From Cryptomeria japonica (lineage: Eukaryota > Streptophyta > Pinopsida > Cupressales > Cupressaceae): a stretch of DNA of 64,000 bases. A program made the position numbers and the translations under genes. The DNA lies in assembly GCF_030272615.1 (NCBI RefSeq), contig NC_081414.1, positions 662,730,438 through 662,794,437 on the forward strand. The letters are read 5' to 3'. The notes under the pieces are model-generated. The model did not search any database, was not told where the DNA came from, and was given only the letters and a program-made list of their open reading frames with translations. Below are positions 47,201-58,741 of the stretch, piece after piece. The first letter of the stretch is position 1, and the number at the start of each line of letters is the position of its first letter.

Positions 47201-48529
47201 CAGCTTTGGATTCCCGCTTATGATATCCCTGAATCTGAAATGATATGTCGCCTTGTTGGTTCTGAATCCCCATGGTACGGTGAGTTCTACACCTATCTTC
47301 GCGATCATACCCTTCCTCCCAACCAATCGAATAACCAACGAAAAACCTTCATTCGCCAAACTGCTCGATATACCATTATTGCCGAAATCTTATACCGACG
47401 TAGTCTTGATGGTACTCTCCTTCGATGTCTGGAACAAGATGAGATAACAAAGGTTTTGGAAGAGGTACATGAAGGAATTTGCGGGACTCATTCAAGTGGT
47501 CCATCACTCGCCAAGAAACTCCTGCGAGCTGGATATTATTGGCCATCTATGGAAAAGGATTCCTACTACTTTGTCAAAAAATGCAAGAAATGTCAAGTTC
47601 ATGGCGACCTGATACATGCACCGGCCTAGGAACTGCAACCAATCACAACACCATGGCCTTTTTGTCAATGGGGTCTTGATCTTGTGGGTAAAATCCATCC
47701 ATCTTCATCCAATGGCCATAAATTCATTATTACCGCCACCGAATATTTCACCAAGTGGATCGAAGCTGTTCCACTTACCCAAGTCACCGGCAAGCAGATC
47801 GCCTCATTCATCCTCAACTACATCATCTGCCGGTATGGTGTACCCATCTCCATCATCATAGATAATGGTCTTCCTTTCAAAAATCAGGATGTCCGTGAGC
47901 TTTGTGAGAAATTTCATATCCAACACCGCTTTTCCACTCCCTATTACCCACAAGGCAATGGTCAGGCCGAAGCATCCAATAAAAACATATTGAGGATCCT
48001 AAAGAAGACAGTCAATGATGCCGGCCATGATTGGCATGTTCAATTGAATCCAGCGCTATGGGCATATCGAACTAGCATTCGGACCCCTACAGGTGCAACT
48101 CCTTATTCATTGGTCTATGGTGCCGAAGCTATCTTACCTATTGAGGTTGAGATACCATCATTACGAGTTTCCTTGCATAATCTCATTGATGATGAAGCAT
48201 ACAGAGTCTCACGCCTTCAGGACTTAGAGTTACTTGATGAGAAGCGACAAGCTGCATACAATCACCTCAAAGCCTATCAGCAGCGCATGAGTAGAAGCTA
48301 CAATCACTGAGTTAGATCTCGTACATTTGAGGTAGGTGATCTTGTTCTTCAAGAAAATCCTTGCAACCAACCAAACAAAGAACATCAAGGCAAGTTTGAA
48401 TCAAACTGGTTGGGCCCATATGTTGTCACTGCTGTATTCGGGTCAGGGGCATATCAGTTGGCTACATCAGAAGGAGAACCGCTCGCAGATCCAATCAACA
48501 GCATGCACCTCAAACGGTTTTACACATAA
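41243..48529 (+). pseudogene. Tat gag-pol polyprotein, one frame, three stops
   Basis: ATG 41,243 starts a frame running to TAA 48,527-48,529 (2,428 codons) without frameshift. Domains in order, residues approximate: acidic N-terminus; Gag core 165-345; knuckle-like CEFHQGRGHKTSNC near 470; protease with IDNGAGLNIC (Asp684) and LLGRPWIH; a G-patch-like segment 928-968 (GKGLLIMQRMGYDGQSALG); a Pro/Thr-rich linker; RT 1,420-1,620 with YVDD at 45,905-45,916; RNase H; a second archaeal-type RNase H from 1,848 (LYFDGSYTRHGSGAG, NNIAEYEAL, VYGDSQLV); integrase with zinc residues and D, D, E (WGLDLVG, IIDNGLPF, GQAEASNK); C-terminal GPY-like module. Stops are TGA codon 1,432, TAG 2,129 and TGA 2,356, each consistent with one C-to-T change. 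It is the only near-intact coding unit here. Confidence 0.95.
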
Positions 48530-50937
48530 GCTGTACAGAGCATCAGGCTCCCCTGCCTATCAGAAAATACCAAAAAACATTCAGAAAAATGTCCTGAAGA
48601 AAATATAAAAACATTCAAAAAAGTAAAGAAAAATCATGCATCCAAACGGTGAACAACCACTCCGGTGGCACCTTGGGTAAGAACGATGGTGAAAACCTGG
48701 CAAACAGGCGCCACTCGTAAAGGCTATGGCTCCATTATCTTTCAGACTTGTGGCGATCACATCTACTTCATACATACATCCATCCATCCATCAACCATGG
48801 CTTGTTATTCCTCTGCAATTATGATAGTACTCCATACATCTTGCATCCCGCTTTTTCATAGTCATGTCTAAAACTGGGGGCAATGCCTTTAACCTATTGA
48901 TGGAAGTGGATTCTACATTGTCTTATGATTCATTAAGTTCTTCATTCAAACAATCATCAAAAATCCAAAAACATTCAAAAATATCTCGCAAAAATACCAA
49001 AAACATTCAAAATAATTCAAAATCCAAAAACATCGACAAAACCATTGAAAAATCACACAAAAACATGGCAACACCTTGTACATACTCATCCATGCAGATA
49101 CCAAAACAAACATTGCGACAAACTACTCACACAATGACCATTTACCAAACAACCACACAATCCACATCAACAATCCAAAACTGTCTTTAAAACAAGGATG
49201 CATCCTTCCTTACCAAAACAAAGACAAGATGATGTTTTCTTTGACAAGAAAATTCTGTTAGGCTGTCAAATACTTGGTTGATTTGTGAGTAATTCATTTG
49301 TTTATCTGTATCGGGATCTTTCAGCATTGTTTTGTATCGTTTGCGCATTATTTCCGATGAAGTTCTGGGGCATGTACTAATGGTGTCTACGTGGGAAGTT
49401 CACCAAGCTACATGATCTTATGCCAAATGCAGTCATAGATCACTACGGCTTGCTGACTACAGCGTATATCTCGACCATATGAGCATGAACCATTACCAAG
49501 GATCCATATTCTTTATTCTTTATGTATATACTATTTGTTTACAGGTACAATGCTCATTCTTTGGTTCCTCCTCATCCAATTTGGATAAAGGTTTTTATTT
49601 CTTAGTACGGTATGCACTTGTCTCAGGATCTGATCAACCTAAGATCAAGGAGGACGATCCAAGTCATGCACGAAAGGAGATAATCCTTGTCTGTTCCGCA
49701 AGCAATACTCAGGTCAACTTGATCCATTATATCAAGTTGCTCGTATTAACTTGCTATATCAAATCCATGTAAGAAATACTCTGGTCATCTTGAATCTTTA
49801 TGTCAAGTTGCTTGTATTTTCTTACAACATTTTAAAGCTCAATGATGAAAAATAAAGCACCATGGATCGTCATTCCATCTCATTTGTATATATTGCATTT
49901 CGTTGCATTCCACCCATCCATACATTCATAATAGTTGCATATCATGCATACGTAGTCATAATAATGCATACTCTATTTTACTCATCTTCTTCCATAGGAA
50001 TGAGTCATAGGTCCTCCATTTCTTCTAACATTGAACCCCCCCAACCCTCCCCATCTCAATAATCAACATCACATATCCTTCATCGTGTCCCAATCAACCC
50101 AATCAAGCCACGTTCATCACCATCCATCTCTAATAGGAGGGATTGTGTTTCCCATCCTCACTCATCCACAAAATTAAGCCAGTTACTCTATCTACACAGA
50201 TACATCGACTCCCACATACCTAGACTATCAACAGATACTCTGATCAAGTATCTTCGGGTCTCAACAGGTAATCGATTATGGTAATCCTAGACTACATCAG
50301 GCATTTATCACAATGACCTAGTCTCAACGGGGTTGCCATGATTCCCCACAACCATCCATCACATGCACACACTATCAATTGATCAACCAATCAAACACAA
50401 TCCAACGGACAATTACATCAATTGTCTACGTCTCAACGAGTATTTTGCTTCATATACCTTGACTTCATCGGGCAATTACATCAATTGTCTAAGTCACCAT
50501 CAGGTCACTTTGATTCACTTACTCAGACTTTATCATGTCCAAGCGACCAACTGACATCAACTGTCACGCTTTGACTTGACCGGGGCAATTAAACCGATTG
50601 CACCAGATTGTCCAACCAATTTTGATCAATTGTATAGCATCAATCCAAACCCCACACTACATCTGTTGTATCTCTTGCATGACCTCAGGGTACTCGCTGG
50701 CTTGTTGTTTCTTCATATTCACTCCATTTTCTCCCATTCTTTCATCATTAGTTCTAATTTCTTCTATTCTACCTCCCCTCCACTTTTCATTCTTTTTCGA
50801 GAGATCGCTCGATTTTTCAAAAAAAATTCGGCCCATCTCTCGAGGGGGCATACCACCCATTAAATTTACATTTTATGGGGCATTTCTTCACACCTATTTT
50901 TCTTTCTTTGAAACGACGCGATAAACTGCACCGTCTC
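48530..50937 (+). other. 3' spacer of the young Tat element
   Basis: 2.4 kb between gag-pol and the polypurine tract. It holds A-rich CAAAAACATTCAAAA repeats (48,560-49,060), a CCTGGCAAACAGG hairpin (48,696-48,708), TCAATCAATTGTC repeats around 50,400-50,560, and a CTCGAGGGGGCATACC box near 50,838. Open frames lack domains. Long 3' spacers are typical of Tat elements. Confidence 0.65.
48696..48708 (+). other. CCTGGCAAACAGG hairpin
   Basis: A four-pair stem with a GCAAA loop, preceded by GATGGTGAAAA. The same motif occurs twice in the pol-less relative (24,829 and 24,869), each within GGCACCTTGGG-containing context. Confidence 0.6.
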
Positions 50938-50950
50938 AAAGAGGGGCAAA
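50938..50950 (+). promoter_or_regulatory. Polypurine tract of the young Tat element
   Basis: AAAGAGGGGCAAA directly abuts the 3' LTR start TGTAGTCAC. Confidence 0.9.
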
Positions 50951-52776
50951 TGTAGTCACATAAATCTGTCCACTTAATTAAATGAATACTTAGTATTTAT
51001 TTGATTATTTAACCATCAATTAATAATTAATTAAATTAATATTTAATTAATTCATCTTAACCCTCTTCTCCTATTAATTAAATAAATTATTCAATTTATT
51101 TGATTTAATTCACTTAACCAAATTCATACCATTAATTAAATAAATAAATCATATTTGTTTAATTAAATCTTCTCTCACATTTAAATAAATTAATATTTAT
51201 TTAAATCCCCCAAAATCCCACCTCTCACATTTAAATAAATTAATATTTATTTAAATCCCCCAAAATCCCACCTCTCACATTTAAATAAATAAATCATTTA
51301 TTTAAATCACCTTTATCCTCCACCCACTTGTATTTTCCTACAAAAGCAAGTTGCACAACTATTTTAAATAAATTATTTATTTAAAATCCTATTTATCCTC
51401 ACCCACTTGAAACCTTTAATGGTTTCCCTTAAAGTAGTCAAACTTGATGGCTTTAAAGTCTTCAAACTTGATGGCTTCCTTCTATAATCTTCTTAAGACT
51501 TTAATGGTTTTCCTTAAAGTCTTCAAGCCTTTAATGGTTTCCCTCAAAGTCTTCAAGCATTTTAAATGCTTTATCTTCTTTTTCTCATTTAAATAAATTA
51601 ATATTTATTTAAATATTTATCCAAATTCAACTTACACCATTTAATTGAAATAAATGATTTTATTTTAATTGAAAATACCAAAATTTCTCCCACTTGCATT
51701 TTCCTACAAAATCCACTTGTATGCCTAAACCCCTTCTAGATTCTTCTAAACCCTTCCTAATTAGCCTAATCCATCCCCTAAATATTGTCACATTCTTAAG
51801 CAAATTGGAGTCACTTCTCAAAGACTCCAAAGTCTTTGAAAAGCAATTAATGCTTTGTGTGTTCAACAAATTAACCCTCAAAGTCTTGGATAACCTTTGA
51901 AAGCTTCCAACCTTCAACCACTAAATGGCTCAAAGTCTTGGATAACCTTTGAAAGCTTTCAACCTTCAACCACTTAATCCCCAAAGTCTCCAATAACCAT
52001 TAATGGTTAATTCAACCCTCCCACATGGTTAAAACATTTGTTTTGACTCAACCTCTACCCAACCCAAAGGTCTCATCAGGCCATTAATGCTTTGACCATG
52101 ATTATCTCTTAAACATTTGCACAAAGGTTTATCCTTGGATTAACTCTTAATCCAATGGGTAATCTTAATTTAGACTTGACCCTTACCTTCTAGATAACCA
52201 TGAGGTCTTCTCAGGCCTTTAATGCCTCCAACCTCTTCTCTCAACCCAATCCTATGTTGACACTTGTCACCATTTTATTGGTGCCAATTGTGCACATGGA
52301 TCCCCAACTTTCAAACTTGGCCCTTTATTAAACCATTCAATCTTAACCCTTCATTTCCCTATTTCTTCTATAAATAGAACCCTTCTCCTCAAGCAAAAGG
52401 GGAAGCATTTTAGAGTATTGTTGTTATACTGGCATTAGCATAGAGCTTTCTCATAGCATCACTATCTACACTTGCATAGCATTTGCTTATCATATTCAAC
52501 CATCTTGAATCTCCATATGGCATCCATGGCTAGTGCTAAAAGCTGAGAGCTACACTCATTTGGGACTTGGAGAGGAGAGAAACAAGGGAGGAGCAACTAT
52601 GAGCATCTTGATTAGCTATTTCATTTTATGTTTATATGCTTTCTATTTCATGCTTAATATCTCTCTTGATATGCCTGTTTAGGATAATCTTTTGTTGCTA
52701 ACACTAACGTTTGTTTCTTGTGCTCTTGTGTGTGTTGCCATCAAACAGATTTTCTAATCCTTTTTGCAGAGCATCA
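50951..52776 (+). repeat. 3' LTR of the young Tat element
   Basis: 1,826 bp, colinear with 36,692-38,517 at a constant offset of 14,259, with five substitutions (four transitions, one transversion). TATAAATA lies at 52,369-52,376. Confidence 0.97.
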
Positions 52777-52781
52777 ATTTC
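52777..52781. repeat. Target-site duplication, right copy (ATTTC)
   Basis: Identical to 36,687-36,691. LINE ORF2 resumes here. Confidence 0.93.
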
Positions 52782-55700
52782 TAATGAAGAGACGTCCTGG
52801 AGACAAAGATCTAGACCCTGTTCTTGAAGGAAGGTGATAAAAATACTCGGTTTTTTCACCTAACTACTCTTAAGCATAGGGCGGCTAACAAAATATCCAG
52901 ATTATCCTGTAATAAAGGATTTTAATGGAGGATAATGATATTAGAAAGGAAGCTCTAGAGTATTTTGACACCCTGTTGGGAGAAGTAGATAACTTGGATA
53001 TCAGTAATCAAAACATCTTGTTGCAAGCTATTCCTTCTACCCTGATTGTGGACGATAATAACTACTTATCCTGCATCCCCTCTAATCAGGAAATCAAAAA
53101 GGGGGTGTTTTCATTTTAGGGAGATAAACCTCTTGGACCAGATGGGTTTCCAATGTTTTTGGCATATTGTGGAGACTGACATTTGCAAAGGTGTTAAAGA
53201 ATTCTTTGGCTCTAGAAGGCTTCTTAAAGAACTGAATGCTACCTTCATTGTCCTAATCCCAAAGATTCCAGGAGCTGATTCTCTTAATAAGTTTAGACCC
53301 ATTAGTCTCTGTAACTCTGTTTACAATATTTTATCCAAGGTTCTGACTTCCAGGCTGCTGGAAATTCTTCCAAGAATTATCTCTGTCTAGTAGAATGGTT
53401 TTGTCCCTGGTGGACAGATTCTGAACTCCATAATAGTTGTTCAAGAAAATATCCATTCCCTGAAAGTTGCTAATAAGTAAGGAGTCTTTCTGAAGTTAGA
53501 TATGGCTAAAGCCTATGATAGAGTGAACTGGCAGTTTCTCCTAAGGATTATGAGAGCGTTTGGTTTTGGTGAAAAAGTTATTCTGCTTTGCTCTCAATTT
53601 ATGGAAACTTCCTCTTCTACTGTTATCATCAATGGATCCCCATCAAGTTTCTTCAAAAGCTCTAGAGGTCTTAGACAGGGGGACCCCATATCGCCTATCT
53701 TGTTTACTATTTTAGTTGAAAGTCTGGGTAGATTTATATTTAAAAATGTGGAAGAAGGCAATCTTAGAGGTTTGAAACCATCTTCATCCAATTTCACTTG
53801 TACTCATGAACAATTTGTTGATGGCTCTATCACTATGGGGGAAGCTACCATTACGGAAGCTAAAAATATGAAGAATGTGCTGAATATTTATGAATCTGCC
53901 TCTAGTCAAAAAATTAATTGGGATAAGAGTTCTTTGTTCTTCATCAATACCCTTGTTCAAAGGCAATTAAGGATTGAAAGAATTCTTGGCTGCAAAATAT
54001 CTGAGCTTCCCTCTTCTTATCTGGGGATTCCTCTGTGTATTAAGCCTGAGGATTTTTTCTGGAATAAGTTGGTCAATAGATTTAACTCAAAACTGGTTGG
54101 GTGGAAAGGGGCAGTCCTTAGTCAAGCGGGCAAAGTTACTCTACTCAAAGACACTCTCCAAAACTTGCCTGTTTATGTTCTCAGTTTGTTCAAAATCCCC
54201 AGAAAGTTTGCGAAAGCAATTGAAAGAATTCAAAAAAAGTTTCTTTGGTCAGGGGTGGAAGTCAAAAACAAAATTCCCCTTATTGCCTGGAATAAAATCT
54301 GTTCCCCTAAGGCCTCAGGGGGGTCGGGTTTAAGGAATATCAACTCTATGAATAAGGCTTTATTAGCTAAACAAATTTGGAGAATGAAAGGGAAGGAAAG
54401 AGAATGGAATTTAATTTGGAAAAACAAATATCTTTATATGCAAACTTTTGAGGAAGAATTTTTAGATGATTCTTTTATTGTTGAAGGATCTGCTATATGG
54501 AATGCAGTCCAATCAGCTAAAAGTTGGGCTGCTGCTGGTTGAATTTGGAATCTTGGGGATGGTACAAAAATAAGATTTTGGGAAGATAGGTGGATATTGG
54601 ATAAACCTCTGGAGGAAGTTCCAATCCTTAATGAATGGAAAGACTGGTTCAAAAGCAGGTTTGGGGAGCTAGTCAAAGACTACTGGAGAAATGGGAAATG
54701 GATTGATTTTAGCCAGCATTGTCTGAGGCTTAAGTTCCTTTAGATTGATCTCTCTGCTAAAGTTTCTAGAGACAATAAAGATGACAGATTGATATAGAGG
54801 GAAACCCCAGATGGGAAATATTCTATGTCCTCAACTGTGGCTATCCATAATGAATATGTGGAAGAAATTCCTATTTGGGTTAAAGTCTGGAATAAGAAGT
54901 TAGTTCCTAAGGTTAATATCTTTTTTTGGATTTTCATCCAAAACAAGGTTTTAACTCTGGACAACCTTCAAAAGAGAGGCTTTGTTTTTCCTAACAGGTG
55001 TTCTCTTTGTTGCAGGGAAGAAGAGACTACTTGCCATATTCTTAATCAGTGTACATTTAGTCAGGAAATTTGGAAAGTCATCTTAAGCAGGTGGAACTTG
55101 AGCTGGATTTTTCTGAATTCCCTAGGGGATTCTTGGCAGCAATGGCAATGCCCTAGTTCTAATCCAAAGATTGTGGAGACTTGGAAAATTACTTTCTCGA
55201 ATGTTATCTAGAATATATGGAAAGAGTGCAACAATAGGATTTTTAGGGATAAAAGTGCTACTCCTGAAATGGTGGTGGATAAAATTTACAGGAGCATATT
55301 TGAATGTATCTATGGCACTGATAATGGACCAACTGCTAAAGAAGATTTCAATGACAGGTGGAACCTCTCTACTACTACTACTAGTAAGGAGAAGGGTAGA
55401 GAAGGTCTTGTTTGGTGTTTTCCTCCTCAGGGGTGGATTAAGGCTAACATTTATGGGGACTCTAAGGGGAATCCAGGTAAAGCTGGATATGGGGGCATTG
55501 TCAGGAATTTTATTGGAAGTTGTTTAGTGGCGGTGGCTAGTCCTTTGGGGAGTCAAACTAGTCATTTTGCCGAAGCCTCATCTACCTTGAATACCCTAAT
55601 TATAGCTAAGAATCTTAATCATGATAAATTATGGCTTGAGGGAGATTCAATTAATATTATTAAGTGTCTGAAGGGGGGTTTGGAGCCATCTTGGTCAATT

Positions 55701-55937
55701 GAAAACATTATCCTAAAAGCTAGGGAAATCATTGCTAGTTTTAAAGAAATAATTATTCAACATGCCTCTAGAGAGAAAAATATGGTGGCAGACTGTCTAG
55801 CGAACCTAGGAGTTAATTTTGATTCTCAAATGATTTGGCATGGGGAATATATTAATATGAACATTAAAGAGCTCCTTAGAAAGGACAGATTTATGGGGAG
55901 GGAAGGACCACATAATCATGATAGTGTATATGAATAA
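52782..55937 (+). pseudogene. LINE ORF2: reverse transcriptase, zinc-finger region, RNase H
   Basis: RT blocks run through frameshifts at about 53,115, 53,160 and 53,450: LNATFIVLIPKIPGAD, KFRPISLCNSVYNILSKVL, FLKLDMAKAYDRVNW (first catalytic Asp, 53,490-53,530) and GLRQGDPISPILF. The catalytic FADD block near 53,812 reads QFVDGS, so one of two essential aspartates is Gly. A thumb and linker follow (to 54,542, TGA), then CSLCCREEETTCHILNQC (about 54,995-55,050), the zf-RVT finger of plant LINEs. An RNase H lies at 55,430-55,830 with D (YGDSKGNPGKAGYGG), E (FAEASSTL), D (WLEGDSINII) and D (NMVADCLANLG), all present. TAA at 55,935-55,937 ends it. The lost Asp alone would abolish polymerase activity. 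Confidence 0.88.
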
Positions 55938-56106
55938 TTTATGATTTGATGGAAAGGTAATGATTACCTGGCAAAGCGGTAGATTCCCAACTATTTTTAA
56001 TATTACGTCACACACTTTCTAGGTCACCCTTTTCAAAATCCCAAGTAACTATGGGAAAGAAGTGTTGAGTTTGCAGAGGAACAGAGCTGAGAATCTGAAT
56101 TCGAAT

Positions 56107-57667
56107 ATGGGAGGAGATTTAAGGAGGGAGGAACCAAATAATACGTCAAGATGGAAGGCGATGCCGAAAGTGTGGGCGAAGCTAGAAAAAGGGTCCCTCA
56201 CAAGCTTTATGGAGAAGCTTGTAGATTATGACAAAGGTAGGGTGAATCTAGCCATTTCCAAAATTTATGAAAATTGGTGTAATGGGTCCTTTAAAATCTA
56301 TGGGGTTAAGTTCAAATTGGATGCGGGACTCATTGCTACTGTGACTAGCATGCCCTATTCTGGGCTTAATTTTTTTAGAGACCTCAAAGTCTCCAATAAT
56401 GCGGTTAATTTGTTCCCGCGTAAGGAAAAAGAGGGCCAAAATTGGCAAAGTGACAGGGGGTTACTATGAAGCGTCTAATATCAAGAAAATCTGGGGCTGG
56501 GTTTTGAACGCCATAATAGAATATATCACTATTGAGGGTCATTTTTCTAGGGCCCACACGTACCACTTTGTTCTTTTAAACCATTTTAGACATGAAAAAA
56601 GGGTCTCCTTGCCCTACTACCCTTTTAGGTCCCTTTCAAGGTCCCTCAATAAACACAGTAAGAACCCCTCTAATCTCGTTCTCCATTGCGGGCTTTTGCT
56701 GCTCATTTATAAGCACTGTAAAACCCTCGCCATTCTGGAAAACAAGAGGTTATCTGCCTCTTCGGGGAAGAGAAAGATGGAGGGAGGCGATTCCAGCAAG
56801 GAAAAGGCGTCTTCTAGCAAAAAAAGTAAGAGTGCCTCTAGGATGGAAACCCATGAAGAAAAGATCGAAATAGAGGAAATGGGAAAAGAAGGCAGTGAAA
56901 TGGATACAGATGATTCTAATGGTGAAGACAACTAGAAATATGAGGAGGTGGGTATTGAGGAAGAATGTGGTGATAATGAGTCCGACAATGAAATCCCTAT
57001 CCACAGTGATTGCCCTGGCAAGGACAATAGCCACCCTATGGAGGATGTGGAGTACAAGGATAATGAGGATAAAGATGTGAATTTTGAGAGGGAGGAGAAC
57101 AAGGATCCTGAGAAGGATATGACTAAGGACAATTTAAGCGAGGATAAGGAAAGTGCGGGTAAAGGGTTATTCCTGGATAACCTTAGAAAACTCAATGAGG
57201 TGAGACTGGACTATGACAGATGGACCTATGAACTCTTGAAGAACTTGGAAAAAAATGGGAAATAGGCAAACAAGAAGAGGAAGGATAATGATAGGGATCA
57301 GATAAAATGGAAGTAGGATATGGAGGAGAAGGTAAAATCGCTGGAAGAAGGGAGTGTGTCGATGAAAAATTTGTTGGGCATTATCCCGAATATCCTGTCA
57401 GCAGTCACTAAAAACTTGGAGGATATTGCTAAGGTCTTTGATAATTCCAGTTCTCCTAAACTGGTGGTGGACCTTGACATGGATGAAGATACTATCCAGA
57501 TTGGCAGTGGTGAAGCTACTCCAGCTGGTGTTGCTAAGAGGACCAGGGCAAGTGTCAAGAAAGTTGTGGCTGCTTCTGCTAAGGATATCCCTAATCTTAG
57601 GGAAAACATCAAAGAACTGCATGGGATTAGCAACACCTTGGCTAATGCCCTGAAAAAAATCAATTAG
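56107..57667 (+). pseudogene. LINE ORF3, plant-transposon-like domain plus charged coiled tail
   Basis: It begins about 170 bases after the ORF2 stop (ATG 56,107). Residues 15-105 contain a SKIYENWCNGSFKIYGVKF segment and AGLIATVTSMPYSG. After a frameshift near 56,425 the pattern continues: IWGWVLNAIIEYITIEGHFS, AHTYHFVLLNHFRHEK, LPYYPFRSL. From memory this resembles the plant-specific putative plant transposon protein family seen next to many plant retroelements. The tail (56,760-57,667) is Glu/Asp/Lys/Ser-rich with KRTRASVKK and an alpha-helical end. TAG stops lie at 56,933, 57,263 and 57,314. Its C-terminal part is homologous in layout to the truncated copy at 30,549-31,526. Function unknown. 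Confidence 0.62.
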
Positions 57668-57794
57668 TTTCTTCTCTTGGGTCATGCTAATTTTGCTGGC
57701 TTTGTGGGGCTTTAGCCGGTTCTCTATGGTTTTTGGCTGGCTTTTCATTGGTTTGTCCCTTTTTGTCTCTTTTTACTTTATCTGCTAAGTTTCG

Positions 57795-57848
57795 CTTGTA
57801 AAGGGTTTTGAGGTCCCTTCAAAACCTATTTTTACCTTAATAAAAAAC
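57795..57848 (+). other. LINE 3' terminal region with hairpin
   Basis: CTTGTAAAGGGTTTTGAGGT, then a CCTTCAAAACC arm and TTTTTACCTTAATAAAAAA. The eight-pair stem (57,804-57,811 with 57,819-57,826) may be the RT recognition structure. The truncated copy ends with a related sequence at 31,698-31,747. Confidence 0.65.
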
Positions 57849-58740
57849 ATAATATAAATACCATGAGATAAAATTAAAAATAAAATCTCATTGATTCAAT
57901 ATGCAAGATAACTACAATATGTTCATTGTCATGCTATATTTAGATTACAGATTGGCTCATATGCCACCATAGGATTATTAAAATATTAAATGCAAATATG
58001 ACAACAAGACTCAAATCAAAATTCCTGACTCTCTAATTTGTTAATCATTAACTAGTTAATGCTCATGAATGCAAGGGATGCTTATATATGAGATGCAAGC
58101 CCTCGGAATGATTTGAGTAGCCACAAGGTTCCTACCACCCAATGTTTTATGAATTATGTAGGCTAGCCAACATTTGACATGGTGACATTCCAAGAGAAAG
58201 AAAATTATCATGTGATTCTAACTGAAGGTTTTTTGGTCTCATACTATGTTGTGATATTTCAATTTTGATGTCACAAGGTACAAAAAGGCTCCACAATTTA
58301 TGCCTTGTGAACTTTTTTATATTTTCTATGCACCATGATCTTATAATGATTATAATATTCGGTAGACTAGTCTAAAACTATAGTAATATAGCTATGTTGT
58401 GAATGGGATGCTACTAGAATCCAATTCCTTGTCATGAGGCAAAACATTATATGGTGAAATATGATAGTTTGTTGAGATTTTCCTGCATCAAACAATTGGG
58501 GTTATTTAAAAGTGAGTCCCACACTTTGTTGGTTTTGGAAAAAATCCAAAGTGTTCTATCTAATTTGTGGAATCCATGATGCATCTTCTATTGGTATTCC
58601 TTTCTACTTGACAAGGAATCATCTATACTCTTTATTTATTATGATATGTCTCACTTTACTATCTAAAACATACTCTATCTACTCCTACTATTGTTGCAAT
58701 ATTTGTTCTTTGAAAGAAATATCTATAGTGTTTCCACTTG
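57849..58740. other. Unassigned AT-rich spacer
   Basis: No gene, repeat boundary or RNA seen. Confidence 0.5.
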
Positions 58741-58741
58741 A

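Larger units (their letters stand above)
36692..52776 (+). mobile_element. Complete, very young Tat-like Ty3/gypsy element (16.1 kb)
   Basis: Two 1,826 bp LTRs (TGTAGTCAC...AGCATCA) differ at five positions with no indels: 36,898/51,157; 37,537/51,796; 37,833/52,092; 38,418/52,677; 38,450/52,709. An exact ATTTC duplication flanks the element. Inside are a primer site, a 2.7 kb leader, a 2,428-codon gag-pol frame with three stops, a 2.4 kb 3' spacer and a polypurine tract. Two RNase H domains, the second archaeal-type, identify the Tat lineage. It is inserted in the LINE ORF2. LTR divergence of about 0.27 percent implies a recent insertion. Confidence 0.96.
34027..57848 (+). mobile_element. 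L1-type LINE with a third ORF, interrupted by a Tat element
   Basis: The order is ORF1, endonuclease, RT, zinc-finger region, RNase H, ORF3 and 3' end. The 16.1 kb insert at 36,692-52,776 splits ORF2 between the endonuclease and RT. The 3' end (TTTTTACCTTAATAAAAAA) is preceded by a possible hairpin: GGTTTTGA at 57,804-57,811 pairs with TCAAAACC at 57,819-57,826. The true 5' end and the target duplication were not found. Several frameshifts and stops show it is inactive. Confidence 0.85.

Noticed and set aside
50576-50924. Overlapping open frames before the Tat polypurine tract
   Set aside because: Two frames and the antisense are open at once, composition is low complexity, and the position is the noncoding 3' spacer.
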